64,000 bases of DNA, taken from positions 81,189,672 through 81,253,671 of the forward strand of contig CM060180.1 of NCBI GenBank assembly GCA_030549775.1, in the 5' to 3' direction. The notes under the pieces are model-generated. The model saw nothing but the letters and a program-made list of their open reading frames with translations. It was not told the origin of the DNA and ran no database searches. Source of the DNA: Tamarix chinensis (lineage: Eukaryota > Streptophyta > Magnoliopsida > Caryophyllales > Tamaricaceae). Below are positions 38,330-53,300 of the stretch, one piece after another (position 1 is the first letter of the stretch; the number at the start of each line of letters is the position of its first letter). The position numbers and the translations under genes were made by a program.

Positions 38330-41300
38330 CTGATAGATAAAGAAAATTATAACCAGACCCGGTAATAAAGCCATCCTGTTGATCTATTTAGCACACTTTA
38401 TTACCTCTGGAAGTGCAAGATTATGGAGAGAGATGGTGTAGAAGAATTCTGACTGCAACCAGGAATCAGAAACAGCACGAATATAGTATTGAGGTGGATG
38501 CGGTTCAAATATAGGCACAGTAAATGACAGCTTCTGAGGTTCGCCTCTGGCCATTCGCTTTGTAAGGGTGAAAAGCTCAGTGTGATATATATGGTCATTT
38601 TCAGAATCCTGTATAGATCAGATGATCATAACCCATTAGATCGACTAACCATGTGCAACAATAAACAGCACACGACAAAAACAAATTTGGGTCACTTTCT
38701 AATCTCAATTTGTGCAACCAAAAAAATGGCCCACATTCAAATTCATCTCTCAGGAATGACCAATTATAAAAAGAGTGAAGTATATAAAGCGTGGCAAGCA
38801 TATTAGAATAACACTAGAGAGAGATTAAATACCATGAAAATCTTGCCACATTTTTCAAGACATAACTAACATAAAGGCAATTAATAATTAGAAAGGCCTT
38901 TCACTTGAGAGCAACATTAAACGAAATGATATAAAAGGTCGAATTCAGTAGACATAGAAAACTGAAGAATGACCTTTTTTAAGATAAGGGTCAATAGCAA
39001 TAATAAGGCTGGCCCTTTCGCCTGCCACAATATAAAAAAATTCTTATAATCATTCAAAGACTAATGTCAACAGCTCTTAACTTACTGGGGGAAAAAAAAT
39101 CATTGAAAGACCAAACATAGGATTGAGGTCACTGAATCACATATTCAGATCTCCTTTCCAAATAATGGAAGAGCAAATCTATGAAGTCCACAATCATCTT
39201 CCAAGGACACAACATTGTTCTTGTTACATGACTAGCCTATCTGGAAATGAAATACATGATCAAATCCCAATCTCTGATACATACTCTCACCCAACCCAAG
39301 TTACATAAATTTATTCACCCTATATAGTGAATTACAACTGAGTTCAACTGCAGCAATAAACTAATGCCTACAAACACAATTCTACAATGACTTTAGAACA
39401 GGGTCAAGTATAGCTTCAGTGAAGCTACAGTGATCCCCTTCACTTAATAAAAGCAATAAATCCTCAAATTGAAAGCCATAAAATGATGCCTAATTTGATG
39501 TGCTTCAAAAAAAAAGCAAAAATAAAAAATATCTTTACTGACATAAATCTTCTCCAAAGCCAATGAAAGAGGCAGGCAATTGAAGAGGAAAAAAAAAGTA
39601 CACATGCATGAACTGTGCATTAGAGGTGGTGACAGTTTAGTAATTTAGAAAAGGCTTAAGGGAAATAATCAAATAACCAACTGCATTAAATAATCAATTG
39701 ACATGATGACCCAGTGTATTCAATTTGTACCAACGGATATCTAACCTGTTGTGCAGTAGAGAGACTAGGTAAGAGAAACAGATTTAGAAAAATTCAATGC
39801 AAACCTCAACAAGAATCCACCAACGTAGACTAGCTCCATGGAACCGATCCTTCCAAACAAAGTCAGGGATTATGTGCAAATCCACCTGGAGCAAAAAGGA
39901 CAATGAAAGATATTTCAAAACAGTACTACGCACAAATAAAAAATATAGAATCCTCCCCAATGTCCCCAATATTAAAGTGTGAACATCCCTGCGTGACCTT
40001 GACAATGTGATGATTGGATTTACAAATACTAACCTTTAGAACAGTTCTTGTAATTGGGCTGACAGTAGCAGACAATTGTACTGAAGGAAAGTATCCCAAA
40101 TATTGCCTAACCAACTTCAAAAAGTCCAAAAACAACACTAATCAATACCACCGCAAACAAAATGAGATTATAAAACTAGTATTTCACTTTAGATCAAAAA
40201 GAATAACTACCATCCAAAGGAAGGAAATGCCCACGAAATAACATAAATCCACCTCAGAACGAGACATAAAAAGTAGCACACCAAATAATAATAATAATAA
40301 TAATAACCGAAAGTGCAGCCCTCTTATCCCTTAGCAAGGAGAAAGGCACTCTAAAAATCTGAATAAAAATAACTACACGGAGCCAAAGGCCCAAAAACGG
40401 TAATCCATACCAAGCTAGACCTGAAGGTAGTGACCATTGGTGATGCATATGTCAATACAAATTGCGTCTAGTTAGGAAGGTGGTTATCAATGAGGGATAA
40501 CTGAATAAGATAACAGAAAAGAGGGTGAAGAAAATAGGTTGAATATGATCTTTGGTACCTCCTTGGATCATATACTAACAAGAACCACCTAAGGTTTCAA
40601 CACTTAGGATAAATCTTGTGAGATTTTAGGATTCAAACTTCAAACTCATGCACTAGAGTTGAAGTTGTTTGATTGCTACTGAGAGAAATAAGATAGCCAA
40701 ATTCTCAGTTTTCTTTTCATTCAAGTGTGAGCCCAACACTTATAGGAGAGTGATGGGTCTTATTTAGTTGTAATACAACTCAACAAAAAAAGGACTGGTT
40801 TGGTTAATTAATCAAACTAGTTAGTTGTCAAAAGGACTAACTTTAACTAGTTTAATCCTAACCAAAACTAAAGTTGATTTTGTACTAGCTGAAATAGAGA
40901 AACCATAATTGTTTGGGATCTCCCCAATGTCTTACATCTGACTTGGGAGGCTCCTTACAAGTTGATAAGCTAAGCTAAGCTAAAAACATCATTAAAAGTA
41001 AAAAGTAAAAGTAGCTTTTGTGCTAAAGACTAAAAACATTATTAAAAGCATAAAGCATAAAGCATAAAGTAACTTTTCTGTTGCAAGCCTAAAGTGCCAT
41101 CATAGCCTAAGCATAGGCTTCTTTTCTTTCAAAAAAGGTCTGCCCCCTTTGATGCTTGTAGCTGTTGCTGCTGCTAGTGCCCAAATCTGCCCAGAAAAGT
41201 GCAGTTGTAGCTGCTATTGTGGGACCTGAACTGTAGCCTATCCTTAGCTGGGTAGTGAGCCATTTAAGCCAAAAAAAATGAGCCACTAAGGTGCAAAAGG

Positions 41301-44300
41301 TGGTGGCTGGATTGGAGTTTTGCATGGCTTTCATGGCTTGGGGTTTAGTTAAACTAATTAGTCCAAGTGAGGAGGTTTTTATGTCCCCCTAACTTAGAGA
41401 AATTAACAACTAAATTAACATCCTGGATAATGGATGCTCCTGCATCAATTAGCAAAAGATGCAACACTTCCACCCAATCAATCACAACAAATAATAGCAA
41501 AGATAAAACAATGCAATAAAGACTCCCTCACTAAGTATGTCCAAAACCACCAACTTCATTCCAAATAAGTTCTCCGATATCAGAAGAAAAAACTCATATT
41601 GTCCGAATATATAACCATCAATTTTTTTATGAAACTCACATTGGTGAAAAGCATGACCAGTTGTCTCGGTACTCCAAAAACATAACACAGACACAGCCAG
41701 TAGCAAAGCCTTCTTAGGCTCTACATTTGCAATAATTCACGAGTACCAAGGACAGACCACCGATAGGTGTCTAAAATGTGAATTCATACAAAGTGGGATT
41801 CATGAAGAAAATGATAAATAAAAGAAAGGTGCACACAAATAGACCCTCGAAATATTCAAATGTCAAATGATAGTCATTAGTTAATATTCAAGTGAAGTTA
41901 GTAAAGGAATGCAGTGCCTTTCAAAGGAGCATATTGATCAAATGATCCATGATTCCCACACTTAATAAAAGGGAAATTCAATGAAACCATCCCACATAAA
42001 ATAGGAGCAGTATTACAGCAAAAGTAGATGGTAGGTGTGAAAGATACGCTGAAAGGGGGAGGGGGGATCCCCAATTCAAGTACCAATCCAAAAATGGAAT
42101 AGGTCTCAAAAAACACTCGATGTGAGAAGATGGTGATAAAGAAGTTTTACGAGTGAAATAATATTTCAGAAACTACATACCTAACATCAATTTTTGCCTT
42201 ATCATCCCACCCATCCATCTGAAACCGATAACTTTTTTTCCACCATAGAATGATTGGTTTCATGGAACCTGAAGGAGATGACTAAAACCATCTCTTCACT
42301 ATGGGATGATTGACAAACACTAAATCACCCAATCCTCTCACACGCTTAATATTACAAAAATTTCCCTCCACTCTCCCAAAGTTCTGACTGAATCTCCCAC
42401 AATTTGCTCCAAAGACAAAGCAACTCTGATTAGGAGATTAAACAAGGACAAATAAAAACAGTGAGCAGAAGAAAGACAGTAATGAATGAGGGTAATGTGA
42501 CAGAAAGTGTAAAGCGAGCCCTTTTCCATCTTTCTATCAGGCAACCTCCTCCATCACCAGACAGCAATAAGAAAGAGTGGGGCAACAAGATTTGTTAAAG
42601 GTCTAGATAACAAATCACAAAAACACATAGAAGTAATAAAATAAAATAAAAAAGGCTATGGCAATAATGTATCAAAATGGTAACACCACTCTCAGCCAAA
42701 CTAATTAAACGACCTAATACGGGTGTGAAAATTGGCAAAATCTTTCAAAAAAATGTAGTAGAATGTACCTTTCCTCCAGGTGCATATCGAACTAGAGCTC
42801 CAATGTCTTTCTCCTCCATATCATACAAGCGATCCAAGTCTGCCCTGCGCTCTTCAAGCTTCCTCAGTATCTAAAACAGACGAAAAAACTAAATAAATCT
42901 GCATTTATAAAAGAGTAGGATTTTGAAAATAACAAAGCACAAGAAACTAACTTCAGCCGAAAGGTCTTTCTCAAATTGTCTAAGGGGGTGTTGATGGGGC
43001 CAAATTTGACGATCCACAGCCTTGCAGTACTCCAACAATAGGGCTGACATCTCACACCAACCTCTCCGCAAACATATTTCAAATAAAGCACGCATAATGC
43101 GTGCTAAACTTGCACTTATATATGCAGCATCTGAAACCAATGAGAATGCCTCCATATATGCTCGTGAAATATACACCTGGATCTCACATAGCAACCATAT
43201 TGAAATAATCTTACAAATCATAGGATGGCAAATGGAAGAACTGCAAATATTAAAGCTACAAGTAGCACCTGAATAAGAATTGAGATTTTCCCATGTTTAT
43301 TTGAAGGACCACCTTTGATATCTAAAGGGCACACACGTGCTAGCGCTTCGAGCTCCAGTTGCTCCTCATCGCGAACAACAATATTTGCAAACTCAGAAGA
43401 ATGTGCAACCATATCAATGACCTGATTTGGAAACAGTAAGGAAAAATACAAGTCATAAAAATGAAATGTGAAAAACAGACCTCTTCTATCTACTAATGGC
43501 ACTGCTTCAGTTCATGTGAAGTTAAAAGGTAATTTAATAGCTAAGAATATGTAGGCTGTATCACCTCACTGTCACTCATATGGCGCCTTAACATTTCATT
43601 GTATGTCTGAACGCTAGAATATTGAATGTAGAAATGGCTAGCAATGCGACCAAGCTCTGTGCAATAAAAATTGCCACTTTTCTCATCAAAACGCATCATT
43701 TTTGCTTTGTCAAGGTCACGAGCAGCATCAATAATAAGAGCTCTTTGCTTCAAACTCAAAGAAGGATCAGCAATGACCTATAAATAGCAACAATACTTCA
43801 GTAAGGAACAACAAATACCAACTGATTAACATCATATAATACCCTATCCTAAAACCTTTCAAAATGTGTTAAAAATTATGCTCAATGTATTATGAAGAAC
43901 TTAGGAATGTGTGAAAATGTGAGTTCTTGGGATACTAGTTGATTGGTCATACCTAACTGATTCATCGTAGAACTCATAATTTCATCCATTGAGCACCAGT
44001 TGTCAATTGGTTCTGGTTCTACTAGTCTTTCTGATTCTTTCTTGTTTTTATTTGAATATTGTTCAAATGTTCATAAGATCCTTTTGTACTAATAAAATTA
44101 TTTTGAAATAGTGAGATTATTTTCATAATATTTGGTACAACACTTAATTTTATTTAGCTAAAAACCTACCAAAAACACCTTTTAAGGTACTTTTCTAATC
44201 TAACCTCCTTTCCTATCTCCTCACCTCTCTCCTACTGCTAGGGTTGTTCATGTTATCCAATATCTAATGATCCAATCCGATATCCAAATCGATCCGATTC

Positions 44301-47300
44301 GAAATATCAAATAACCAATCCGATATTATTTTTTTAAAATCAAATATCCAATCCGATGAATAAAAGTTTAAATTTTATCAGATATCCAATTCGACAAATA
44401 CAAATAATATCTTATCCGACAAATTATATACATATACATTCTAAACACTATTTATTTTTCATAAAATTTTAATGTATATAATCATGTATGTGTGTGTATG
44501 TGTGTCTAATTTAAAATAAGTGTTTATTGTAAGTAAATTTTATATTTTTTAATTATTATTTTGATTAAATTTTTAATTATTATCCATAATTTGAAATTAC
44601 TAATTGAATATAATGTAATTTAATCCTCAAATCAAATCATTAGATCATATTTGTTCAAACTAGATCAAATTTTTATTTTCGATTGAATAATTTTTTATCC
44701 CATATTTCTCAATTTTGGCCTGTTTGAAATTTTTAGATATCCAACAAATTATTTGTTATCTTATTCGAAAAGCTTTTTTTTTCAGATATCCAATCTTTCA
44801 AATATCTGAAGCTTTTTATTGGATATCTAATCCATGAACACCCCTACCTGTTATTGTAGCTATGTTGTCCTTCAACTATATTTGCCTTGATCACCTATAT
44901 TTGGGATGTTATAGCAGTTTATATAACATATTGAATATAAACCTTTCCATATCAACGGGTACAGAAACACAATGGGGCTCATTTATGCTCTTTAGTAAAA
45001 GAAGAAAAATATATTTTCATATGAACTTGATCATGCATAAAACAATACCTAAGGGAATGAAAGTACCACTTCGCATTAAGTGAAAAGCATAAAGATCATT
45101 CAATAACTCTATTGATTTCATGTTACCTAGAATTTATTCTAGCAAAAAGTGCAAATAGGTATGTAACATCCTAGAGAACCATCGGTTCGAGTTTAGCAAA
45201 GTGTTCGTCAATTTGAGTTGTATGTTACTCTCCAATATCTGAAGAAGCTTTATTAAGTTATTTAATAAATACACACACACACAAAAAAAAAACAAACAAA
45301 CAAATATATAACTCATGGAAGGACTAGGTTTCTTCAAAAATATCAACCTTTTGAGATCACCAATTATTAAATTGTCGATAAAGAATATTAGCTTTAGGAT
45401 GTTTTGCAAAACCACCTACTTCTATCCTTCTAAAACTAGAAGATTGTACTCCGAGGGGTATCCAAACACGGATAACTATATCCTTCAGATCAGGTATCTA
45501 ATTCTTTCGATTAAACTAGATATTCGAAAATTTGGATATCTACAAATACGAATCAAATATCAATAAGTTCGCATAAATATCTAGTTTCTACATGAGTGTT
45601 CTAATTAATAAATTTTAAAAGATACAGTTGAATAATATTCATGTTCATATTCGTATTAGTATCTTATGTTATCCCAAAATAGTGTCAAAATATATTATTG
45701 AACTTCGAACCCAAAAAAATTAATGAAAATTAATTTTATACGTTGATGGTCATCAAAGGCTATATAATTATTTTAAAATTATAAATAATATTTTATTATT
45801 TTATATGTTTAGAAAGAGTTTGTGTTTATAATCTCAAATTAATATATATATATATATATATATATATTTCTACAAATCAAATATTATTTGTTCTTGTGGA
45901 ATTGGATATTTTATTTATTTGAATTTTTGTTCGCTAAATATATTATTTGCTTTTTTGGATCATATCAAGTCAGATAGCGAATTGGGTCAACATTTGTAGA
46001 AATATTGAATTCTCTTGATACATCTTTAAATATTCCGTCTCTATAAGATGAACTCCCCAAGATTCACCCTTCAACCACAACAAATTTAGTCTTTATTAGC
46101 CTCTTTAATAGCCATTCTAAGAAAAAGGTAATTTCCATATTTTAATTTCACTACAAAAAAAATCACTTTATTTCTTTTATTTGACATATATTTGTTTATT
46201 TTCCAATGCCATAATTCAACTTCCTGTTTTGGGCTATCTTCAAGTTTTGTTTAAAAAACAATGGTACAACACATATTTAAGAAGAATAAAGTATTAAAAT
46301 ACATTTGATTGAACAAAAGAAGAAGAAAAAAATGTGAACATTTCTACTTACAAAGATAATTTCAAAAAAAATAATTACAAAAATGCTTAATATATTGAAG
46401 GAATCTAATGGAACTAGTAGGATTGTATACCCAAAAATTAGGAAAACATTAACCAAAGAAAATTAAAACAGCGGAATTTTGGTGAAAATATAGACCTGAG
46501 AGCACCAAAAATATTCCAACTTCTCTCCTGGTTAAAATAAAATATAAAAGATACAGTATTCACTTCACTTTCAAGCAACATTGGCAACAAAAATTAGTCA
46601 ACTACAGGAATATATACAAGTGAAAAAAAAGAGAGTGTGACAAACCAATACCTCATCCCATCCAATACCATATGCCAAAGGATTTAACTTCATCCTTATA
46701 AACAGATAGGTGTAACTGAGCCATGCACAAGCTTCCTTCACATTCGTCACAGTACCTAAAGCTACCTCTGCGTTCAAATTATCTTTCAAGGAGCCAATAA
46801 ACTGCAGCAAATCAATTAAGATCATAGCAATGAGGAAAAAGACCTAGCGCAAAGAGATTGCTTTTATGCTAAAGCTAGCAGCACAATAATTGAGTATTTC
46901 CTAATATCCAACCACAACTAAGGCATCACTGAACTTTTTCTGCTATCAGATAATGAGAAATTCAGTAAGCAAGATTAACTGGAAAATCTGCATCACTTTT
47001 GATGCTGCATGAGCAAATGTAACAATGAAAATTGCATCAAATATCTTTTATCCAATTAAAGTGACCTCTAAAAACCATTCACATGGAAAACAAGATATAG
47101 ACATGCTGCTGAAACCAATTGAATTATCATGAACAACCTGGCTTTCTATAGGGAGTTGGCTTGTAAGCAACCGCAGATAATATGCCAATTTGTCGTGAGA
47201 CGTGATAATAATTCCTTCACCACTTTTGTCAAATTGAGGTCTTCCAGCACGGCCAAAAATCTATATAAAATAGGTTTAGAGTGCTCAAAAAAGCTATATA

Positions 47301-50300
47301 GGGTACTTCCTAATAAAAACAGCCATATGAGTTATGTGCAACATTTCAGTATATACCTGCATAACATCAAGCATACCCAGGTCTCTCCAGCCACCAGCCT
47401 TTGGATCATATATCTGAGTACCCTGGTTAGACAAACAAACACAAATGAACTTGAGGAACAACTCAATCCAAGACAATGGCAAATCAACCAACAATTATAT
47501 CAACCATTGCAATCTCCAGAGGTTTCCCTAAAAGCATAAATCTAAGCATGGAAAGGCTCTGACAGTGAAAGAAAGGAAAGCAGAAAAATGAAAATATATA
47601 TGTGAAGGAACCAGTTTATTTAAAATAAACTTTAAGCAGATGAATTTGGTCCAATCATTACTTCATTATAATCCAATACACCCCTCAAGTGAATGCCTCT
47701 TTTGGGCTTGAAACATGGACCTAGCACAAAAACCACCTTGTGCTCCCTATACACTTGGATGCATCTTGGATGAATATGTGAATCTTTAAAAAGAGGCACG
47801 CCATACTAGAAAAAAATCTTTTGGTGGCTTGATGGTTGATGTGTGCCTCCTCCATGCTAGAGAAAATTCAAATATCACTGGAATCATGTACATTAAAACT
47901 TTGTTAAATAATTATCACAATTGTACGTACAATAATTATTTAATACTCACTTTGTTTTTGGAAAAAAAAATTGTTTAAAAAAAGTTCTTTTAGAAGAGTT
48001 AATAGCTCTTTTTATTTTTGACTTTATTTTTCCTCTTTCTTCTTTAATGAATTAATTGTTATGTTGGTTTCTAATAAAGGCTGTAATTGTAATATTTTCC
48101 TAAAATAGTAAGTTATTAAAAATACTCTTTTAGAAATGGAAAAGTATTATGATAACAATGATAATGATAATAAATACAGTAAACACAAACCAAAATAGTT
48201 ATTATCATCATCTACTATAATAATAATAAAAACAATTACTTGTTATAAGAAAATAATAATAATCCTTAAAACTTAAATAAACACTAACCCATCAACACAA
48301 ACTAAAACAGACAACAACCCAAAAGAGGAAAAAATACCCACCCAAACTGAAATAAACACCAAAGGAAACAAGAAAAAACACCAACCCAAACAAAAAGAAG
48401 AAAAATAACCAACCTAAAGAAAAAAACACTTAACGAAACTAAAAGAAACACCCATGGAAACAAGGAAAAGCATCAAGTAAACTAAAATATAATATTCCCT
48501 CCATTTCATAAAGAAAATTATTTTAGGTAGAAATTTTTGCTTCAACAAAAAAAATTTTTTGATTAGTTAATGTTTATTTTCCATTAATACCCTCATGCTT
48601 TCTCTTCCTTCTTCCATGCAATAATTATTATATTATTTTTCAATTAAGAATGTAATTGTAATATTAAGGGTATATTTATAACCTTATAAAATAGTGTTCA
48701 AATTACTAAAAAATATTTTTATGAAACGGAAGGAGTACACATGATTCCGCCTAGAATTTATTCATGACCTCTAATCTTGTAGGCAAGAGACCACTTTCAT
48801 TTACACAATTATGTTGCTACATTATATCCACGTCACCCGAAAGCACCTTGCATGGTAAAATTTGCCCCGGTTATTTCGACAATATTTGGGGAGCTAATAT
48901 TCGAACACTAAACCATCGGTCATTAAAGCCCTCATAACATGTTAAGGAACCAATTTATTCAAAAATCCATGAGTCGTTGCAAAAGAAACACTTGGCATCA
49001 TAATGCATTTGTAAGTCACCATTTTGATACAAGATAAAGGCATAACAGAAAAGGACAAAATGCTAAGAGAAAATTTAAAATAAAAAAGAAGAAGAAGAGT
49101 AACTAGAGGATACTTAAGTCTATTTGTGGTTGTTGAATCATTTGGTGTGTATAATCAACCAGTTTCCTTTTTCTTTTTTTTTCTTTTTTTTTTTTGTGGT
49201 ATCACAATCCTGAAGGAAGTTATCAACCAGTTAGCCAAGTGTTACAAGTCTATATCATTATCAATTTCCCTACATTTTCCATGTTTTAAGATTATAATAT
49301 TCTGCTTCAAAGACAATTCAAATTAGCTTTTAGACAAGTAGAATAAACTGATTAGAAATAACTATGTGGAACGATACAGAATAAAATTTGCAGGAGGTTA
49401 AAAGACCCCAACATATTTGCCCAAAGAAAAACCAGGGCTATAATCGCCAACCATGTTTATATTGTTAGCCTACTTATGCAATGTTTGCGAACATATTAAA
49501 ATCAATAGAATCATAACAGTATTTTATCAAACTGGGGAACGGTATTTTCTATTGATGAGAGGAAAGTGCTACTCCCACTGATTCAGAATGAAGATGCTTT
49601 GGTGTTGTGCACATGAATTAAGAAATGAGAGAAATACTAAAAATATCCCAAATTAATATTATCACTCTTAATTAATAACCAATTTTTTAATTTTCATTTC
49701 AATAAAGGCAAGAAGTCAGGGAAAGTTTATAAAATATTGCTCTCAAGAAGGATTCATTATGGGTTAGATGGATTCATGCAGTCTACCTCAAGCACACTAA
49801 TGTGTGGGATTAAAATCCCCTGCACATGGCATTATCAAAAAATCCTTCTTGTAAGAACTGATTTACAGAGTTTCATGCAGAATAGTTGCCTTGATTACAG
49901 TATCAAAACAGCTTATGAAGCTGTGAGACCTAGGCAACCTAAACAAAGGCGGTCCATGTTTGTGTGGCAATCCCTCAACTTGCCAAGATACAGGTTCTTT
50001 TGTGGTTGGCCTTAAGAGACAGGTTGATGACAGAAGCTAGGCTATTGGAGATAGGCAATTGTGTGAATGACAAGTGCATTTTCTATTAGCAACAAACCAA
50101 AACAAGAGATCACTTGTTCATCCTCTTGCCTTTCATGGTTGCAATCTGAAGGAAAATAAGACGAACTGCTGGAAGAAGGGATAGCATCCAAGGTTGGCAG
50201 CAGGAGATCCAAACTTTGTTGACCGGGTCAAGGCAAAAAGATCGGAAAAAGCAGGTCCTGGGAGCTCTTTTGTGGCCCATATTGCCAATGTTTGGTAAGA

Positions 50301-53300
50301 GAGAAACGCTTGAGAATCTTTGAGAATTGTAGTAGAGATATCCAAGTCTTGTTCGGGCTATTGTCATATCAATAGTTAGAAGATTGGTACGCCCACATTT
50401 TAAGGCTCAATTTCAAAAGTGGGTTAGTATGATCGATTTTATAATTTGATGGTTGTGTGGCTGTCGCTACTCTACTTCGTAAGCAATAAAATTACTACTT
50501 AACAGGGGAAAAAATGTCAGGACAAATTCGGAAAACATTGTAAAATTTTACTTTGCAATTATAGAACATCATTTATAATAAAACAAAATAAACCCCCAAA
50601 ACATCATCTTCTTTGAATCAGATGGAGTAGCTTTTATTTATTGCTTCAATCATAAAATGCAATTAACTAATGTAAATGTGGGTGCAACTATAACTATGGT
50701 TTATGAGAATAAAAACTTAATGCCTAAAACATGAGGGTTAAAGTTATACCACTAGCAGTATATTTTCTTATCATCTGAATTTAATAGATTTTCAAGCATA
50801 GAACATCTGGTACAAACCTTGATCACAACAGTATGAGCAGGAAGATTCACGCCCCAGGCAAGAGTTGCCGTGCATACAAGTACCTACAAGATCAGCATAC
50901 TAAGGTCATATGCATATGCCACAAAAGCATAAAAGCAACAAGCCTCATTATGAACACAATCTACCTTTAGCAGTCCATCAGAGAAAAGCTTCTCAGTCAG
51001 AGATCTATCAGACCGCAGCATTCCAGCATGGTGAACACCAATTCCATAATCAAAAAGTTTTACTAACTCTTTATTTCTAGATTTCAAAACTTCCTTCTGG
51101 AACGCAATAAAGAACAAAATGAAAATCACTGAACAGCAAGATCATATTTTCTGAGTTTCGGGGAAATATATAGGCAATTGGATTCTTGCCTTCCTGAGTT
51201 CAAACTGTGGATCTGTATCATTCCTATAAAGCTCCAGAGTATTGTCTTCCCTCGCAAGGTCAATCTACCATTAAGGGAAATGGATATACATAAGATATAA
51301 GCAAATATGCTTTAATCAATCAACCATCAACATTTTATGCTAGTCAATCAGTTGGTAGATTCATGTACATTATCTCTGAACAGCAAAACATTCCTGTTTA
51401 ACATGGCTTAAAGATGCATGGAGCACTGTAATTATACGCAACAAAATTTCCAACCTATAATGTGCACATAATTCATGGAAACAATATTGACTCTGCGGAT
51501 ATATAGGCAATGTGTAATAGGTTTTAGGCTTGCCCGTTGCCGATACACAGCAATACGAGATGTAAAACCAATTTCACATTTATATTCCTGATGCTATATA
51601 TTAGCGAGATATCGGATATTGGCCAATATGACAATGATGCTTCACCTAATCTATATCATTAGAATCACTTTCTCATAAAAAATAAAATTAAAAACTAAAA
51701 AAAAAAAAGATCCAAATTATTTGTCATTTAACATTTCCAATGCATTAGTTTTCTCAAAGCACCCTTAGTCATTAAAGCCTTTAATCTCTTAAATGTCATT
51801 TAATAAAGTATATTTCATAAGGAGATATTTGACAACTTATACGCATTCTTAATATGTGTATAAAACTCATCACCACAATATATATTGAACCAGAGGTAGT
51901 ATTAATATACTCCACAAAATGTGTTTAAAAATATATTATAAAGTTAAATATGTATTAAAAATGCATGACCAAAGAACTGATTTTGATTTTCTTTAAAAAC
52001 ATGTAATTTATAAGAATTAAGTTTATAATTAATCATAACTATCAAATGAATATAATATAACAAAAAATATTAGGATGTTAGACTTCTGGCTTAAAATAAT
52101 ATTTTGTGAAAAAAAAATCCACAATGACCACAAAATTATTTATCACCTATGACATTCCAATACAACAATACTACGACCACAATCATGATTTCGATTCCTG
52201 ATTTAATGAGCACAAAACAGCAAGGTTCCAACATCAGAATTTATCCCAAAACACATCTTACAACTTAGCTCACCAAATTGGGCGGATTATTACCAATTTC
52301 TCAGCAGTCTTCCCCGTATCCTTTCGAGAATGGACAAATACCATGGCCTGATGTCCCTGCCTTAGTGAATCCACAACCTACCATAAAAAATGTGGCTTAC
52401 TCAACATTCTCAACCACAACAACCGTGAATACGTGAGCATGAGGACAACTGGAAAAACTACCTTTCTGTGACATATCTGATTAAGCAATACAGTGCGAGC
52501 CAGAAAGTTCCTCTCACTAATGCCAATGTATTGTTGAGCAAGAGGCACAGGACGGTAACTAGAATCAAAGAAAAACAACCCTGTCTCTGCATTCACCCTC
52601 AAAAATTGTGCCACCTAGAAAAGAGAAAATTAATCTTCCCTATAGATTTTGATGACCATAATGAAAAGGGGGGGAGTGTCAACATAAGAGTAAATATAGC
52701 TAGTCACAAAGAACCTCTAAATAATTTGGCAGAGTAGCAGAAAGCCCCACAATGCGTATCATTGACTGCATGGACTCGACCTGTCAAAAGAATGAACTTA
52801 GGAATCAGTTAAAAAACTGGCATGAATGCTGAGATATAAAAGCTAGACAAACGGCAAAGCACTAGGTTCATCCATTTCAGTAGATGTCTACAGTTTCAAG
52901 GCGCTATTCTGTTCATTCTGAAATTTGCAGAGTGCATCTACTGTCCCTTAATTGTTCAGTTGTAGATACAAGTACATCATCAGGACAAGCTGTCAGACCA
53001 GATTATTCATAGATGATGCTTTTCCCACATACATATTCTATATAAGAAATTAGGAAACGATGAAAATTATAAAATCAACCACATAGCTTATTGAATTAAA
53101 AATCTCTCTACTCTTGTTCAGAATCTATTAAAGCAACTGTGTCAAGAGCCATGCATCAATCATTTAGTTTGGCTGTTGCTTCTCACGTGATTCATTCTTT
53201 GACAGCCATTCCTCCTTTCTGGTGTTATGGGCATGTTAGATTATGAAGACTGATCAAACAATATCTCTTCTGTCTGGAAAATTTTAGTAATATCAGTTAC

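Larger units (their letters stand above)
47423..50817. other. Intron 18 of DExH14, 3.4 kb, repeat-bearing
   Basis: This lies between motif V (exon 18) and exon 19. From left to right it holds unclassified sequence, an A-rich microsatellite-like stretch (48170-48480), a Stowaway-like MITE (48495-48735), AT-rich sequence with a long T run near 49172-49195, and a truncated LINE (49735-50510). Nothing here looks like host coding sequence. Confidence 0.75.

Noticed and set aside
49720..50530. Target duplication for LINE C (GTCAGGGA and GTCAGGAC)
   Set aside because: The match is short, offset from the A run and easily due to chance.
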